Of a stretch of DNA of 64,000 bases, positions 1 to 11,600 are shown piece by piece. Each line of letters starts with the position of its first letter. Position 1 is the stretch's first letter. Below the pieces are notes generated by a model, which saw only the letters and a list, made by a program, of their open reading frames with translations, did no database searches and had not been told where the DNA came from. A program made the translations under genes and the position numbers. Location of the stretch: NCBI GenBank assembly GCA_004194705.1, contig SADC01000854.1:62001-126000 (forward strand). Direction: 5' to 3'. Source of the DNA: Ditylenchus dipsaci. Taxonomy: Eukaryota; Nematoda; Chromadorea; Rhabditida; Anguinidae.

Positions 1-729
1 GCCCATTAAGTCAATTTGTTACAGTTGTTGTTTGTTGAGTGGTTACATCAAATAAAGTCCTTCTTAATTTAATGTGTTGTATTTTTATTTGTCCTGTGAC
101 TGGCCAACTTAGGTATGTTTAGGCAAGATGCTGTGTTCCCTTCATAGTCAGGCTTACTATTATGCACTCCCCATCGGTCCTAAGTTTGGAGAGAAAATAT
201 CGTACCGATTCAATTATTGTCTACTTTTAAACATGGTTTCTTCAAGGCTCTAAAACCTTCATTTTTTCTAAAAATTGTTTTCGAACTTGAAAGGTTACCA
301 AAGGGATACATACTCAACGATGTAAAGCATTGTTCCCAATTTTAGAGGAAATCCAGAGCTTAAATTTGCCGCTTTTTTTTGGCTTGCGCAAATATTACAC
401 TTCGAAAATAAGTTTTTTTAATTTTACTTTGCAAATGGATTTAAAAAGTCAGATATTGAAGTTAAAAGTAGGAAGATGTAAATCGATTGTCTGGGTATTA
501 ATTAACATGAACCAATATAATTTTTTGGAACGTACCCTTGAGTAGAATTTATAAGATGTTCTTACGCAATCAAGCACTGTTCAAAACTCACAATTGAACC
601 TTTTTTGGATTTCGATTATCTTAATCTTTTTGTTAAAATACTAATAACTTGGCGGCTGACACGACGACACCAAACTTGCTGCCAACAACACTCTTGGAAG
701 AGCGACAACTTACGGAATTTTTTTATATA
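1..729. other. Intergenic; possible 3' end of an upstream gene
   Basis: An AATAAA hexamer at 51-56, followed by T-rich sequence, could be the polyadenylation signal of a plus-strand gene ending left of the window. No exon with convincing protein composition and splice signals is visible up to the transposon that begins at 730. The 71-codon open frame around 330-545 is AT-rich and looks like noise. Confidence 0.3.
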
Positions 730-1613
730 CAGTCAACCCCCGCTATAGTGACACCTCGCTATAGGAACACCTCGCTATAGTGACACCTCGCAGACGATTT
801 GGTTGGTTTTGTCTAAAACGCCTTAGACTAGACCCTCGCTATAGTGACATCCGCTATAGTGACACACTCGCTATAGTGACACCTCAGGCCGGTCCCAACA
901 AATAAAAATACCCTCGATATAGTGACACATGTCAAATTTTGTTAATTAAAGTTGCAACTTTAAGTGAAAGTTCTTTTAAAGACGAATTTCGAGCTCTCCG
1001 TGAATTTTTTCCATATTAATTAAGTGGCTTTTGCTTTGTTTTTGCTGCCAATATTTAACCCAATGATGTACATAATGCCGAAAAGCTGTAGTACAGTTAA
1101 AATATGTCCTACAGTCTTGATTAATATTTGCAATTGTAGTGCAGTTTCTCGGCATTATTCTTGTGACTGCTTGAATGAAATTTATTCATTCCGGTTTTCT
1201 CAGGAAACACTATTATTTTGCTATTTAGGCCCGCAACCATCAATTTAGAGCCTGAAAAAATGTGTACGTAAATTCCAGAATTGCGAGTCTAAATGGAGAA
1301 TTTATAGTGTTTCCTTGACTAACCTTCGACCAGCAAAATCTACATGTTTTAGATTATACTGACGCATCAGATCTGTCAAAAGACTTTGAAAATTGGGTTG
1401 AAAAGTTTTAGACCCTAGATGGTATGAGCGTTTGGTTTATACATAAAATCGACAGGCTACTGTATTACCATTTGCTTAATCCTCGGTATAGTGACACTTT
1501 TCAAGAAACTTTTTGAAAACCCTCGCTACAGTGACACCCCGCTATAGTGACACCCTCGCTATAGTGACACCCAAAGCCGTCCCGAGGGGTGTCACTATAG
1601 CGGGGGTTGACTG
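730..1613. mobile_element. pogo/Tigger-like non-autonomous element
   Basis: The element starts CAGTCAACCCCCGCTATAG and ends with the inverse, CGGGGGTTGACTG. It sits between TA dinucleotides, as expected of the Tc1-mariner/pogo superfamily. Both ends carry tandem copies of a 16-bp unit, CTCGCTATAGTGACAC, many on the left (about 740-925) and fewer on the right (about 1480-1600). The middle has no transposase frame, so it would need a transposase supplied elsewhere. Boundaries and TA flanks are read directly; the superfamily call rests on the terminal CAGTC and TA target. Confidence 0.75.
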
Positions 1614-2332
1614 TACCTATATATTATATACCATTATATACCTAAAAAGTTTAGCCAGAAAAATCGAAAATATTGAACTGCCTTTGGTTTCTTCGTAGTT
1701 CGAAAAATTCATTATCAGGTCTTGTCATTTAAAATTTCAATCAAATGATGATCCGTTAATGAACAACTTTACTTGGTTAATCGCAATTTAGCCATTCGAT
1801 TTTAGAGTAGTCGACTTTTCTATTGAGAAATTTTTCAAGTTTTTACCAGACTAATTTTTAAGTTTTTTTTAAAGCCGTCCTTAGTCGCTCATCCAAGAAT
1901 ACTGTCTGCAGCAAGATTGGTGTCCGCGCGTTGGTTGACATGTCACGAGTATTTTAATTATTAGGCTGTTTGCCGTAGTCCCTTAAGAAAAAAGTCTAAT
2001 GTTGGTCGAAATTTCTTTCTGTCAAAATGACTTTTCCTCGCATAAAAACATATTCTACTTGCGTTAGAGCAGTTAAATTACCCAAGGTTCGGAGTACCAC
2101 AATTTTTCCTTCGATTTAGTAGTTCCTCTTCTCTCTAACAGTGACAAAATGGGCTTATGCGCTGTTGTCCTCTTCTTTCCAGAAGTGGAAAAAGGGGACA
2201 AAAGGCTGCGACCTGAAAAAATTTACCAAAATGTATTTTTTAATTTTTTTCTGGATCCATACTTTCTTGAGTGTTATTGTTGCGATATAAATAAAAATTT
2301 TGCAGAATCAAAGTCGAATGAGGAACAGAATA
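1614..2332. other. No confident gene
   Basis: A stretch near 1874-1955 could be an exon of the following unrecognised gene, and 2305-2330 begins with a TTTTGCAG-type acceptor and reads acidic in one frame (SKSNEEQ). Neither can be joined convincingly to the downstream exons. Nothing else is recognised. Confidence 0.25.
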
Positions 2333-2552
2333 GGGTTGTCGAGTTTCGAACTTTTAATTCGAAAATCGAAATTTTTTACGGCCGATTTTTGGCATCAGAT
2401 TGCAAATCTGATTTTACAATCTACAGTATAGATTTTATACCCAACTTTTAATTCTGAGTATAGATTGTAAAATCAGATTTGCAATCAGATGCCGAAAATC
2501 GGCCGTAAAAAATTTCGAGTTTCGAATTAAAAGTTCGAAACTCGACAACCCT
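2333..2552. mobile_element. hAT-like MITE (near-perfect hairpin)
   Basis: Two arms of about 100 bp are inverse copies. The termini read TAGGGTTGTCGAGTTTCGAA and its inverse, typical of hAT-type TIRs. The flanks read AACAGAAT on the left and AACAGGAAT on the right, consistent with an 8-bp duplication with one indel. No coding capacity. It may interrupt or lie beside an exon of the neighbouring gene. Confidence 0.6.
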
Positions 2553-2577
2553 AAACAGGAATCCGAATTACTATATA

Positions 2578-2662
2578 CAGTCAAACCTCGATATAAAGCC
2601 ACCTCGATATAATGACACCCTTGGGCCGGTCCCTTGGAGTGTCGTTATATAGAGGTTTGACT
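2578..2662. mobile_element. 85-bp pogo-like MITE
   Basis: The left end CAGTCAAACCTCGATATAA and the right end TTATATAGAGGTTTGACTC are inverted copies, and TA lies outside the left end. It has the same terminal logic as the larger element at 730-1613, with a short unique centre. It lies about 25 bp from the preceding hAT-like hairpin. Confidence 0.7.
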
Positions 2663-2672
2663 CTATAGCAAC

Positions 2673-5531
2673 GTGGAATTATGCGGAGTACTGTTTTCAG
2701 CGTTTGTTGGAAAGTATTTTTTAGACTGTATCTGCGCTATGAGCATAACGAAACCATTGCCATTTCGGACTACGGAGAAGATTTATCAGGTGATGTATTC
2801 TCGTGCCTCAGCTCGAAAGTTTAAAAAGTGGGAATTTGATGGGTTTCTCATCTATAAATTCGACGATACTTTAATGGAGATGACTCATGTCTATCTCTCG
2901 TAAAGAAATTGGACTCCGGCAAGCAGGCGGTAGGTGATTTTTGACCTGAATTCTTTGACAACGAGTTACGTTTGCACTGGGATAATTAAATTCCTTTTAG
3001 GTTTTTGAGAATAGAAGTTTGGATTTGGCTGACAAGGAGCAAGAATTTGAACCAGGGTACCAGGTGTTTTCAAGCTTTAACCTGTGGCTGCATCAAAATC
3101 ATCTTAATACTTTTAGTGCTGTATGGGAGGCTATGATATCGAAATTCAGGAACTGCTTAAAAAGACTATAAAAGAAAACAAACATGCAAGACAAAGGCCA
3201 GAAGAACAGAATGACAGTGAATATGATGAAAATAGTGGAGAAGAAGACCATGTCGTTGAAGATGTTGATGTTGGCGCTGGGAAAAGTGATTTGGCTGAAT
3301 TCTTTCAGGAAGCGCCTTCGTCTCGCAGAGGTTTGTTCCTCAGGAAATGTTTTTGGACAAAACGGAAAAATGCCTCCTTTTGGCGAAAAAGTGCCTCCTT
3401 TTTGTGAAAAAGTGCCTCCTTTTTTTCGCTCTAGTCAAAAAGGCGAAAAATGCCTCCTTTTCGTGAAAATGTGCCTCCTTTTTGTGAAAAAGTGCCTCCT
3501 TTTGTGAAAAAGTGCTTCCTTTTGTGAAAATGTGCCTCCTTTTTGTCATAATGTGCCTCCTTTTTGTGAAAAAGTGCCTCCCTTTGTGAGAAACTGGCTC
3601 CCTTTGTGAAAATGTGCCCTGTTACTGGCGGATTCGAACCAGCAACCCTGGTTATGAGTATATGAAGCACTAGCAGTAGCTCATAACCCACTCCGGAATG
3701 GCCAGGAGGCCAAAATTATTGGGTTTTTTATGGGTTTACTAAACGGGGAGTAAACTTTTCGAGAAAAATCGATTGAGGGGATCAGATTTCGGGTCCGACG
3801 GGCTTAATCGCCCACAACTCCACCCTGAACCACTAAAAACACCATAACCTGGAATTCTGAGCGATTAAGCCCATCTGACCCGAAATCTGATCCGCTCAAT
3901 CGAATTTCTCAAAAAGTTTACCTCCCTTTAGTAAACCCCCCAAAACCAATTATTTTTGCCTTTTGGCCATTCCGAAGTGGGTTATGAGCAACTGCTAGTG
4001 CTTCATATACTCATAACCAGGGTTGCTGGTTCGAATCCGCCAGTAACAGGGCACATTTCCACAAAAAGAGCCACTTTTTCACAAAAAGGAGGCATTTTTC
4101 ACAAAAAGGAGGCACTTTTTCGCCTTTCTGACTAAAACGAAAAAAGGAGGCACTTTTTCACAAAAGGAGGCACTTTTTCGCTAAAAGGAGGCATTTTTAC
4201 GTATCGTCCAATGTTTTTTCTTTCTAAAGCAAAAATACTTTTCTTGCAATATTTCGTGCTCACTTTTTCATCCGACTTTAAAACCATTTTAAAAATAATA
4301 ACACCATCGTGTAACCCTGCGATTCTTGTTTTTAACAATATTTCATTAGTGCAACATATTTTCAAAACGAAGGACATAAATTGAACAGCGTGAGACAAGT
4401 CGGGAAATAGTTTGCTTCGTTCTTTATCTTTAACTTATACATTGATCAAATATGTTGGATTTAATATTATTCTATCGAAATGAATCGTAGTGCTACGTGG
4501 TTATTATGGTGTCCATATTTTGAAAAGAAAATGTCAGAAAATTAAAGAGAAAAAGACGAAGCAAAATTTTGCACCAATAAAATGTGTTTGTGCGAGAAAA
4601 ACTTATCTCCCTCTTTAATAAAATTTGCATTGTATTTAATTTAATAAATTATTTCTTTATAAAGGAAATTCGGCTGAAACAGGATTTGTGAGACCTTCTC
4701 TTTCTATGCCAATTCATCCTGCCCCGACTCCTCGAGAGATCGCTCAAAAGAGGAAGAAAAATAACGAGCCTCTCAGACTTCAAGAAAATGGTAAGTATAG
4801 GGTGTAACAAGAAATTCCCCCATTTTGAAGTGGCCATAAATTTTTTTTCTAGGTTGTTTTCAAAGTTATGTTTTTACAGATCGATTTTTCTCGCCGACAA
4901 TATTTGTTTAGTGTAAAATGTGAAAAACACGATTTTCGCTTGGTCCCCTGTGGTTTGAGTTATGGCCATCCAGGGGCACCCACAGACGAGGACCAAAACA
5001 GCAGGGGATACCAAGCAAAAATCATGTTTTTCACATTTTACACTAAACAAGTATTGTCGGCGAGAAAAATCGATCTTAAAAACATAATTTTCAAAAACAA
5101 GCTAGAAAAAAATTTATGGCCACTTCAAAATGGGGGAATTTCTTGTTACACCTTGTATATTTTCATTTTTATCGGCTTTAATGTTCTTAAATAATATTCT
5201 AGGTAATGATGGATTGGATATGATCTTCAACTTCTCCTTTAAACCGACCAGACCTTTGGATCCAAGCTTTGCTCAGGAACAATTAGAAGACGATAATGAG
5301 TTGAATATCAAAAAGAGAAAGCTACAAGACTCTATTCAGCATGTCATAGGAAAACAATTGCCTGTAGATTTGACTGAGAATTTGAGAAATGGCTACGAAG
5401 ACACAAAGAAGCAGGATGATACTGGAGAGAAAGATGAACACGTCGACTGTGATCAGATTAATGATGATGAAGCTGCAAAAAATAGCAATGAAAATAGTGC
5501 TGACTTTATTCCAGCATCCCAGAATTGTTAA
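2673..5531 (+). CDS. Unrecognised acidic, coiled, probably nuclear protein
   Basis: I do not recognise the family. Supported exons are about 2717-2935 (uncertain), 3001-3331, 4683-4790 and 5203-5531 (stop TAA). Exon 3001 follows TTCCTTTTAG and starts FENRSLDLADKEQEFEPGY, continuing into a Trp-containing stretch. After a one-base frame change near 3122 it reads MGGYDIEIQELLKKTIKEN, then a Glu/Asp-rich tract (residues with EYDENSGEED). Exon 4683-4790 is basic and proline-containing (IHPAPTPREIAQKRKK). The last exon is uninterrupted for 109 codons, has KKRKL as a possible nuclear signal, is charged throughout and ends FIPASQNC. Introns carry a MULE-like element (3355-4209) and another inverted repeat (4801-5152). 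The 5' end is unresolved. A replication or chromatin factor would fit the composition, but that is a guess. Confidence 0.5.
3355..4209. mobile_element. MULE-like inverted-repeat element with AAAAGGAGGCAC arrays
   Basis: The termini GGACAAAACGGAAAAATGCC and GGACGATACGTAAAAATGCC (read inward) are flanked by a perfect 9-bp duplication, AATGTTTTT (3346-3354 and 4210-4218), the size expected of Mutator-like elements. Each arm is an array of about 17-bp units carrying GGAGGCACTTTTTC or its inverse. Internal to the arms are two inverted tRNA-like segments with B-box GGTTCGAATCC, and at the centre the palindromic core found in other elements of the window. It sits in an intron of the unrecognised acidic-protein gene. 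Confidence 0.75.
3625..3700 (-). repeat. tRNA-like (SINE-type) segment
   Basis: On the minus strand GAGTGGGTTATGAGC resembles an A box and GGTTCGAATCC matches the B box of RNA polymerase III genes. No acceptor stem can be paired. The same segment recurs inverted at about 3972-4050, so it has been copied as part of the transposon. It is not a functional tRNA gene. Confidence 0.5.
4801..5152. repeat. Inverted-repeat element in an intron
   Basis: The ends begin GGTGTAACAAGAAATTCCCC and its inverse. The arms (about 150 bp) are near-identical inverse copies around a short centre at about 4970-4990. It occupies most of the intron between exons 4683-4790 and 5203-5531. No clear target duplication was found. 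Confidence 0.7.
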
Positions 5532-6743
5532 AACTCAAGGCTATGTGTTGTTTTCGACCTAAGTTAAATATTGTGTTAGCTGTTGTCTGACTGCGTTGCA
5601 TTAAATTTTTGTTCGTTGTGTGTGGGCGCAATTGTTGTATAACTTGGTATCGTGTCCGCGTCTTTCTCTGGAGAAGCATTAATTTTTAGTGCAGAGCTCA
5701 CAGCCAGTGCTCAACGCGGATAGGGCTCGGTACGTGACAAAATGTGCCCGCGCTAAATGTGCCCGGACCAAAATAATGCGGTACGTGACTTAATTTGGTC
5801 GCACCCAAAATTTTGTCGGATATAGTAAATTGTCCGTTACATTTATTTCGAACTGTTAACTATTTTTCTTGCATTATCCAATCCCATCCCTAGAGTCTCA
5901 CCGTTTATTGATTGTTATGTGCCTGGCTTTTATATTTATTTTCAACTTTTATCCATTTATTTATGTACTTGTTCTTCAACGATTAATATAAACATCTTTT
6001 ATGGTTGAATTTGCTGGAAGGTAGTCCAACTGGTTGGATCAGTGCGGTCGTATTAATTCATCTACCGTATTTTCTCTATTAAACCCCCATGGGGATTATT
6101 TTTCCTTTCCCTCTCTACGGTGGGAGATTATTAGAGAGTGGGCGTTTATTAGAGAGTGGGAGATTATTTTTCAACGAAAAAATTCGTTTGAATTTTTTGT
6201 GACCATATCGATTTGTGACTTGGTTCGTTGGTTCGTGATTACTTGAAAGGCGCTGGTCCATAATATTTGTTGGATGCTCTCCAACCATAAAGAAATGAAG
6301 AACAAAATATTGATTAAATGTTTGAGTAGCTCAATAACTCACCAGAAAGCATAAAGCGAACGTTTTTGTGAATCTCGCGACAGAAAGAGACGCTTTGTCA
6401 GCTGCGTGAAGAGTGGATAAGTCATTGAGATTGACGATATGTGATTGCATTTTCTCACATTTTGTAGATCTTAAAAATTTTTTGAAGGTGAAATTATCGA
6501 AAAGTGAGTTAAAAAATTCTACGAAAATACCAGCAGAAAATAAATCGAAAAATGCTACAAAAATATCAGCGGGAAATATATCGATAAATGCCGCAAAAAT
6601 ATAAGCGGAAAATAAATAGAAAAATTCTACGGAAGCAAACTCGCCCGTAGGGCGGGCAAAAACTAGTAAATTTACGAATTTTGAAATTTCTTATATTTTT
6701 GTCTGAAAAAAGTTACAATTTTCTTGTATAAAAATATTTAAAT
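5532..6743. other. Intergenic with short repeats
   Basis: It holds a TACCGTATTTTCTCTATTAA sequence near 6063 (half of a MITE family seen elsewhere), a GTACGTGAC-containing repeat near 5730-5800, and the 36-bp tandem repeat listed separately. No exon is recognised. Confidence 0.4.
6519..6635. repeat. 36-bp tandem repeat, just over 3 copies
   Basis: Units begin at 6519, 6555, 6591 and 6627 with CTACGAAAAT, CTACAAAAAT, CCGCAAAAAT and CTACGGAAGC. Each contains an AGC-GAAAATA segment. The period of 36 holds exactly across all starts. Confidence 0.8.
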
Positions 6744-7554
6744 GGCTCAAATTGTTTTACCCCGCCAAATTACTGATGTACACCACCAAATTGAATTTTG
6801 AGCAAAATACTCATTTACCCCGCCAAATTATTCATTTACCCAACCAAATTTGAATTTGGCCCAATAAATTCAAATTTTTAGTCAAATATTGCAGTAAATT
6901 TTGCGGAAATTTGAATTTTATAGTTAAAAATAACTTAGATCGCCCAGAGTCCAACCCCGAATGGCCAGAAGTCCCTGAAAGTTGGTTTTTTGGGGTTACT
7001 AAAGAGGGAGTGAACTTTTTGCGAAAATTCAATTGAGCGGATCAGAATTCCTGTCCGATGGGCTGAATCGCTCAAAATTCAACCCTGAACCATTCTCAAC
7101 CATCTTAAATCACCCTAAGCACTGATTTACGGGATTTAGATACTGATTTGGATGGTTTAGGGTGGTTTAAGATGGTTTTGAGTGGTCTAGGGTGGAATTT
7201 TGAGCAATTTAGCCCATCGGACTGGAATTCTGATCCGCTCAATCGAATTTTTCGCAAAAAGTTCACTCACTCTTTAGTAAACCCCAAAAACACCTTTCAA
7301 GGAATTCTGGCCATTCCGGGGTGGGACTCTGGGCGATCTAAGTTATTTTTAACTATAAAATTCGAATTCCCGCAAAATTTACTGCAATATTTGACTAAAA
7401 ATTTGAATTTCGTGGGGTAAATTCAAATTTGGTGGTGTAAATAAATAATTTGGCGGGGTAAATAAGTATTTTGCTCAAAATTCAAATTTGGTGGGGTAAA
7501 AAAATAATTTGGAGGGGTAAATCATTAATTTGGCGGGTGAAATTATTTACAGCC
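6744..7554. mobile_element. Non-autonomous MULE-like element with CCCCGCCAAATT arms
   Basis: The termini start GGCTCAAATTGTTTTACCCC and end with the inverse of GGCTGTAAAT. They are flanked by a perfect 10-bp duplication, ATATTTAAAT (6734-6743 and 7555-7564). The arms are tandem ACCCCGCCAAATTA-type units identical in type to those of the transposase-bearing element at 56234-58141, which would be its autonomous relative. The centre carries the palindromic module with GGACCGGAATTCTGATC-like sequence that is also inside other elements. Confidence 0.85.
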
Positions 7555-8669
7555 ATATTTAAATAAAACAGGGGCACTTGTGCACTTTGGGGGGGGGGCC
7601 TTATTTGGTTAACTGTAAATATGGTTTCAACGTCTCCTAACTAATTTTTATTGATCTTGATCATACATGCATTAAGACTCTTTTTGCCCAGCTCCAGTGA
7701 CCAACACGTGGTAGGATACCTTAATATACGATATTTTACCTTGGGGACCAAGGCAGTTGATCAATCTTTGGTAGCCAACTTTTTTTAAAACTTCACTTTT
7801 AAGTGCGGAAATTGTTAGGAAACAACTTTTTTAGCATTTCTGCCGTATAAAAATTATTTAGTAGATGTTTAAACCATATTTACAGTCAACCAAAAAAAGC
7901 GCCCCTCCCCCCAAATGCACAAGTACCAGAACAGGGCTTCGAATCGTAGTTTGTCTAAAGAGTTGCACTTTATTCGGACCTCTGGGTCTTAAAACTTTCT
8001 TGTGTTCATTAAATGCGCTATATGATTATTTTTTGAAAGTTTTTTTTTTATAAATTTGTCAAAAATTTGCAAAATTGAGATTAAATGAAAAAATTTGTAA
8101 TTTTGCAGAAGACCTTATTACCTTCCTTCCATTAAAAATGTCATATGGTTCACCGTGTTCCCTGATTATATTCTCTGACTTTGAATTTGAAAAGTTATAG
8201 ACAAAATTTATTTATTAGAAAATTCAAGTAACAAAGATACTAACAAAGACGAGTACAGAAAAGAAGCGAATGACATTAAATAAAAAGATGAATTACAAAG
8301 AGACATTCTTAATTTGTTTCGCACATGAATATAAATCGCAATTGTTTTTTATTCAGCCTCAAGAAATTATTATTCTTGAAAAATAACAAAAAATATATTT
8401 GTATCACAGAACCATTTATGTATTTTCTAGAATTGCAACAAGTTCCACGTTTTAATCATCGACTCCTGGCTTCGAATCAATAAGCTAGGGTTACAACAAA
8501 GAGCCTCAAATTTTATTGTGAAAAGTTTTGCAACAAATTTCATAAACAATATAATATCCGAAGGAAAACAAAACTATTAAACCTTGGTATTGACATGAAT
8601 GGCGAATTCGAGAAGTAGAGTGATGCATACTGGAGTGACGTGGATCAGGCAAAAGATGCTTCTCCTGTA
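7555..8669. other. Intergenic, downstream of ARF6
   Basis: This AT-rich stretch lies 3' of the minus-strand ARF6 gene. Some sequence near 7610-7900 forms a loose inverted pair (ACAGTTAACC-like and TTTACAGTCAACC ends) and resembles 41750-41950 in inverse, so it is old repeat. No exon is recognised. Confidence 0.4.
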
Positions 8670-11600
8670 TCACGCTTTGCAGTTAGAGGACAGCCAAGTC
8701 AAACCTTCGTAGAGTCCATCACCTGCTGTAGCACAAGAGGGCTGGACATACCTAAAACAAAAGAATGGCTTACTCTAAATTTTAATCGATTTTCAAATAC
8801 CAATTCCTATCACGAAGACGCATAAGGCCTAGTTTATCCTGTATTTCGTTAGGTTTCATAGCTAAAATAACTTAAAGTAATCTGTGAAGTAAATTTTGCA
8901 TTTATACCATTTGGCAGGTCCTGTTTGTTCGCGAAAACTAGGATGATTGCATCCTGTAATATATAATCATTGATAAAAACCGAAACAATAATTTATTTCA
9001 GTTGAGCACCCGGAAATTGCCGGGATCGATCCGACAATTTTCCGATTTTTGGGGTGTGAAAAGTATACGTATAAGCATCCTAGTTATTGATGTATTCCAT
9101 AATCAAAATATAAATAATTTAAAAAATAAAATAAATACCGTATTATTTTTAATAGGCCGGCACTCTCCATTTAGCCGGCACTCTCTAATAACCCGGCACC
9201 CTATAAAGTCAATTTCACCTACACCATAATTATATTTTTGGCAAGAATTCCAAAAATTGTTTTTTTGGCGTTGTTTTTTAAATTTAAACGTTTTTGCGGT
9301 GCTTTGAGGGATAGGGCCCTAAATTTGGAAATCGACCGCGTAAAGGCTACATGGGCGGCTTTTTTGGGTGGCCGTGTAATTTGACGTGTATGTACGCTAT
9401 TTTTAATAAGAAAAAATTTGGTCGGTATTTCGGTACGATATTTTTTTGGTCGATATTGTATGGTCGATATAGTTTTTGATACGGTATATCTTACCGTCAT
9501 CATCTCTATGAGCAACTTCGATTGGCAAAAGGCTTCAAACAAAAAGTAAAAAAAGTGTTGTACGCCAGACAGGATCAAATTTAATGCATTTCGTAGGTGA
9601 AAAAAATGTTAAGGAATTTTTTTAGCACCACATCAAAGAATTGACAAAAGACTTCGAAAATTAAGGAAAAAGTGTCAGAGCTAGGTAGGAGTCGAACTTT
9701 TTTTGTAATTTTTTTATTGTTTCTTGCTATTTTAGGAATATATTCATGATTGAAAAAACAACCCGGCACTCTCCATTAGGCCGGCACTATCTAATAACCC
9801 GGCACCCTGGATGGTGATCGAAAAAATAAGCAGGCATGCTGACCAAATAAAAAGAATACGGTAGTCGCTATTTTTGGGATATATAAAAAGTTATTAAATT
9901 TATGACTCTACTTTAGAATACTCACCTCCTACCTCCCTTCCTCCTAGAAAACTTTTTCTTTTGGAACTTAAGCGAAGAGTACCCAAATATTTGTCCCAGA
10001 CCCGAGTAAAAATACGTAAGACATTTGTTAGTCACAACTTCCGTACGTTGGCCTACCACGAGCCTAAAGGCCTGAACTTGTTACTTTAAGGTGTAGTTAC
10101 AGCGACTATGGGGGGAGGCAGGAGTACACTATTCGGGGTAGCCCAAAAGTGCGTTTTTCAAGTTCTAAGTATTTTTAGGCCGTTTTAACGATAGAAACCT
10201 GCCAAAAAAAATTTGGAAAGGACATTTTTCGAAAAAAGAAACAATTTTTCGACTGCCATGGTCCCCTATATTTTTGTCATTTTTTGTATTTTACCCCGTT
10301 TTAGTTACTGGAGCTTTGCAAAAAGAGCTTTTTTATGCATCTTTCATCATGAGTCTTGCTCGGAATCATGTCTAAGGTAAGTGAGTGTGCGCATCTCTTA
10401 CTCTCAAGACCCTGCGCCCCGAAGGGGACTTAGGGGCTTGGACTTGAGATGCGCACACTCACATACCTCAGACACAAATCACTCGAAAGTGACTCTGGGT
10501 GCATAAAAATGTATGCATACCAGAGCTTCTTCATGCGGTGGGCCCTAGTTAACAAAACTATGTTAAATTTATCTTTTTAGTTCCAATAGTGATAATAAAG
10601 TCAAAAAATGACCAAAAACCATAGGGGGTACCAAGGCAGTCGAAAAAAAAAACATTTTCGAAAAATGTCCTTTCCACACTTTTTTTTGGCAGGTTTATAT
10701 CGTTTAAACGGCCTAAAAAATACTTAGACCTTTAAAAAACGCAATTTCGGGCTACCTGAAATAGTGTTCTTTAGCCGGGGTATTCTATACTAGCGCCAAA
10801 TTGATTTAATTTGATGCATCTTACCGTATTTGCTCTAATAGTAGCCCCGAGGCAATTAATTTTCAACCACTCTTTGAGGGGTGGGCTACTATTAGAGTAA
10901 TTACGGTAAATAATTTAGTGTAACACCATAGTGATTTCAGACTTTAATTTTAAAATTATTCACCTTCATCTCCCTGTCATTTATTATCCTGTGTAATTCT
11001 TGTCTGGCTTCATCGATTCGAGCTCTGTCAGCTGCATCCAATACAAAAATAAGCGCTTGAGTACCCGTGTAGTAATGTCGCCATAAAGGCCGTATCTTGT
11101 CTTGACCACCGACGTCCCACACGTTGAATTTAATGTTTTTGTATGTAACTGTTTCAACATTGAAGCCCACTGTAGGGATGGATTTGATGGATTGACCAAG
11201 CTGAAAATAAAGATAAGTATTTACGTTATTTTACTCACTTAATACAAACCTTCAACCTGTAGAGTATACCTGCAAATATCTTGGTTTAAAATTTGCTTAA
11301 GTATTAAAAATATTCAGCTCTCATAGCTAAATACCGTATCTTCTCTATTGAATGAGCCCTCTCTAATAAACGGGTCCCTTTCATGTTTTAACTAGGTTTT
11401 CAGAGTTAAAGCCATTTTCGATTAACGATTCCCCGATTTTTTAGGGTTAAAAAATTAACGGCCCGGCACGTTTAATAGAGAAGATACATATATTTGCTAT
11501 TCGGTTTAAATTTAAAAATAATCTAACATCTAATATAACACTTTTTTAGAAAAAAAGACGTTTGAAAAGGTTATGCAAATGAACAGTCCTTTGTCAGAAA

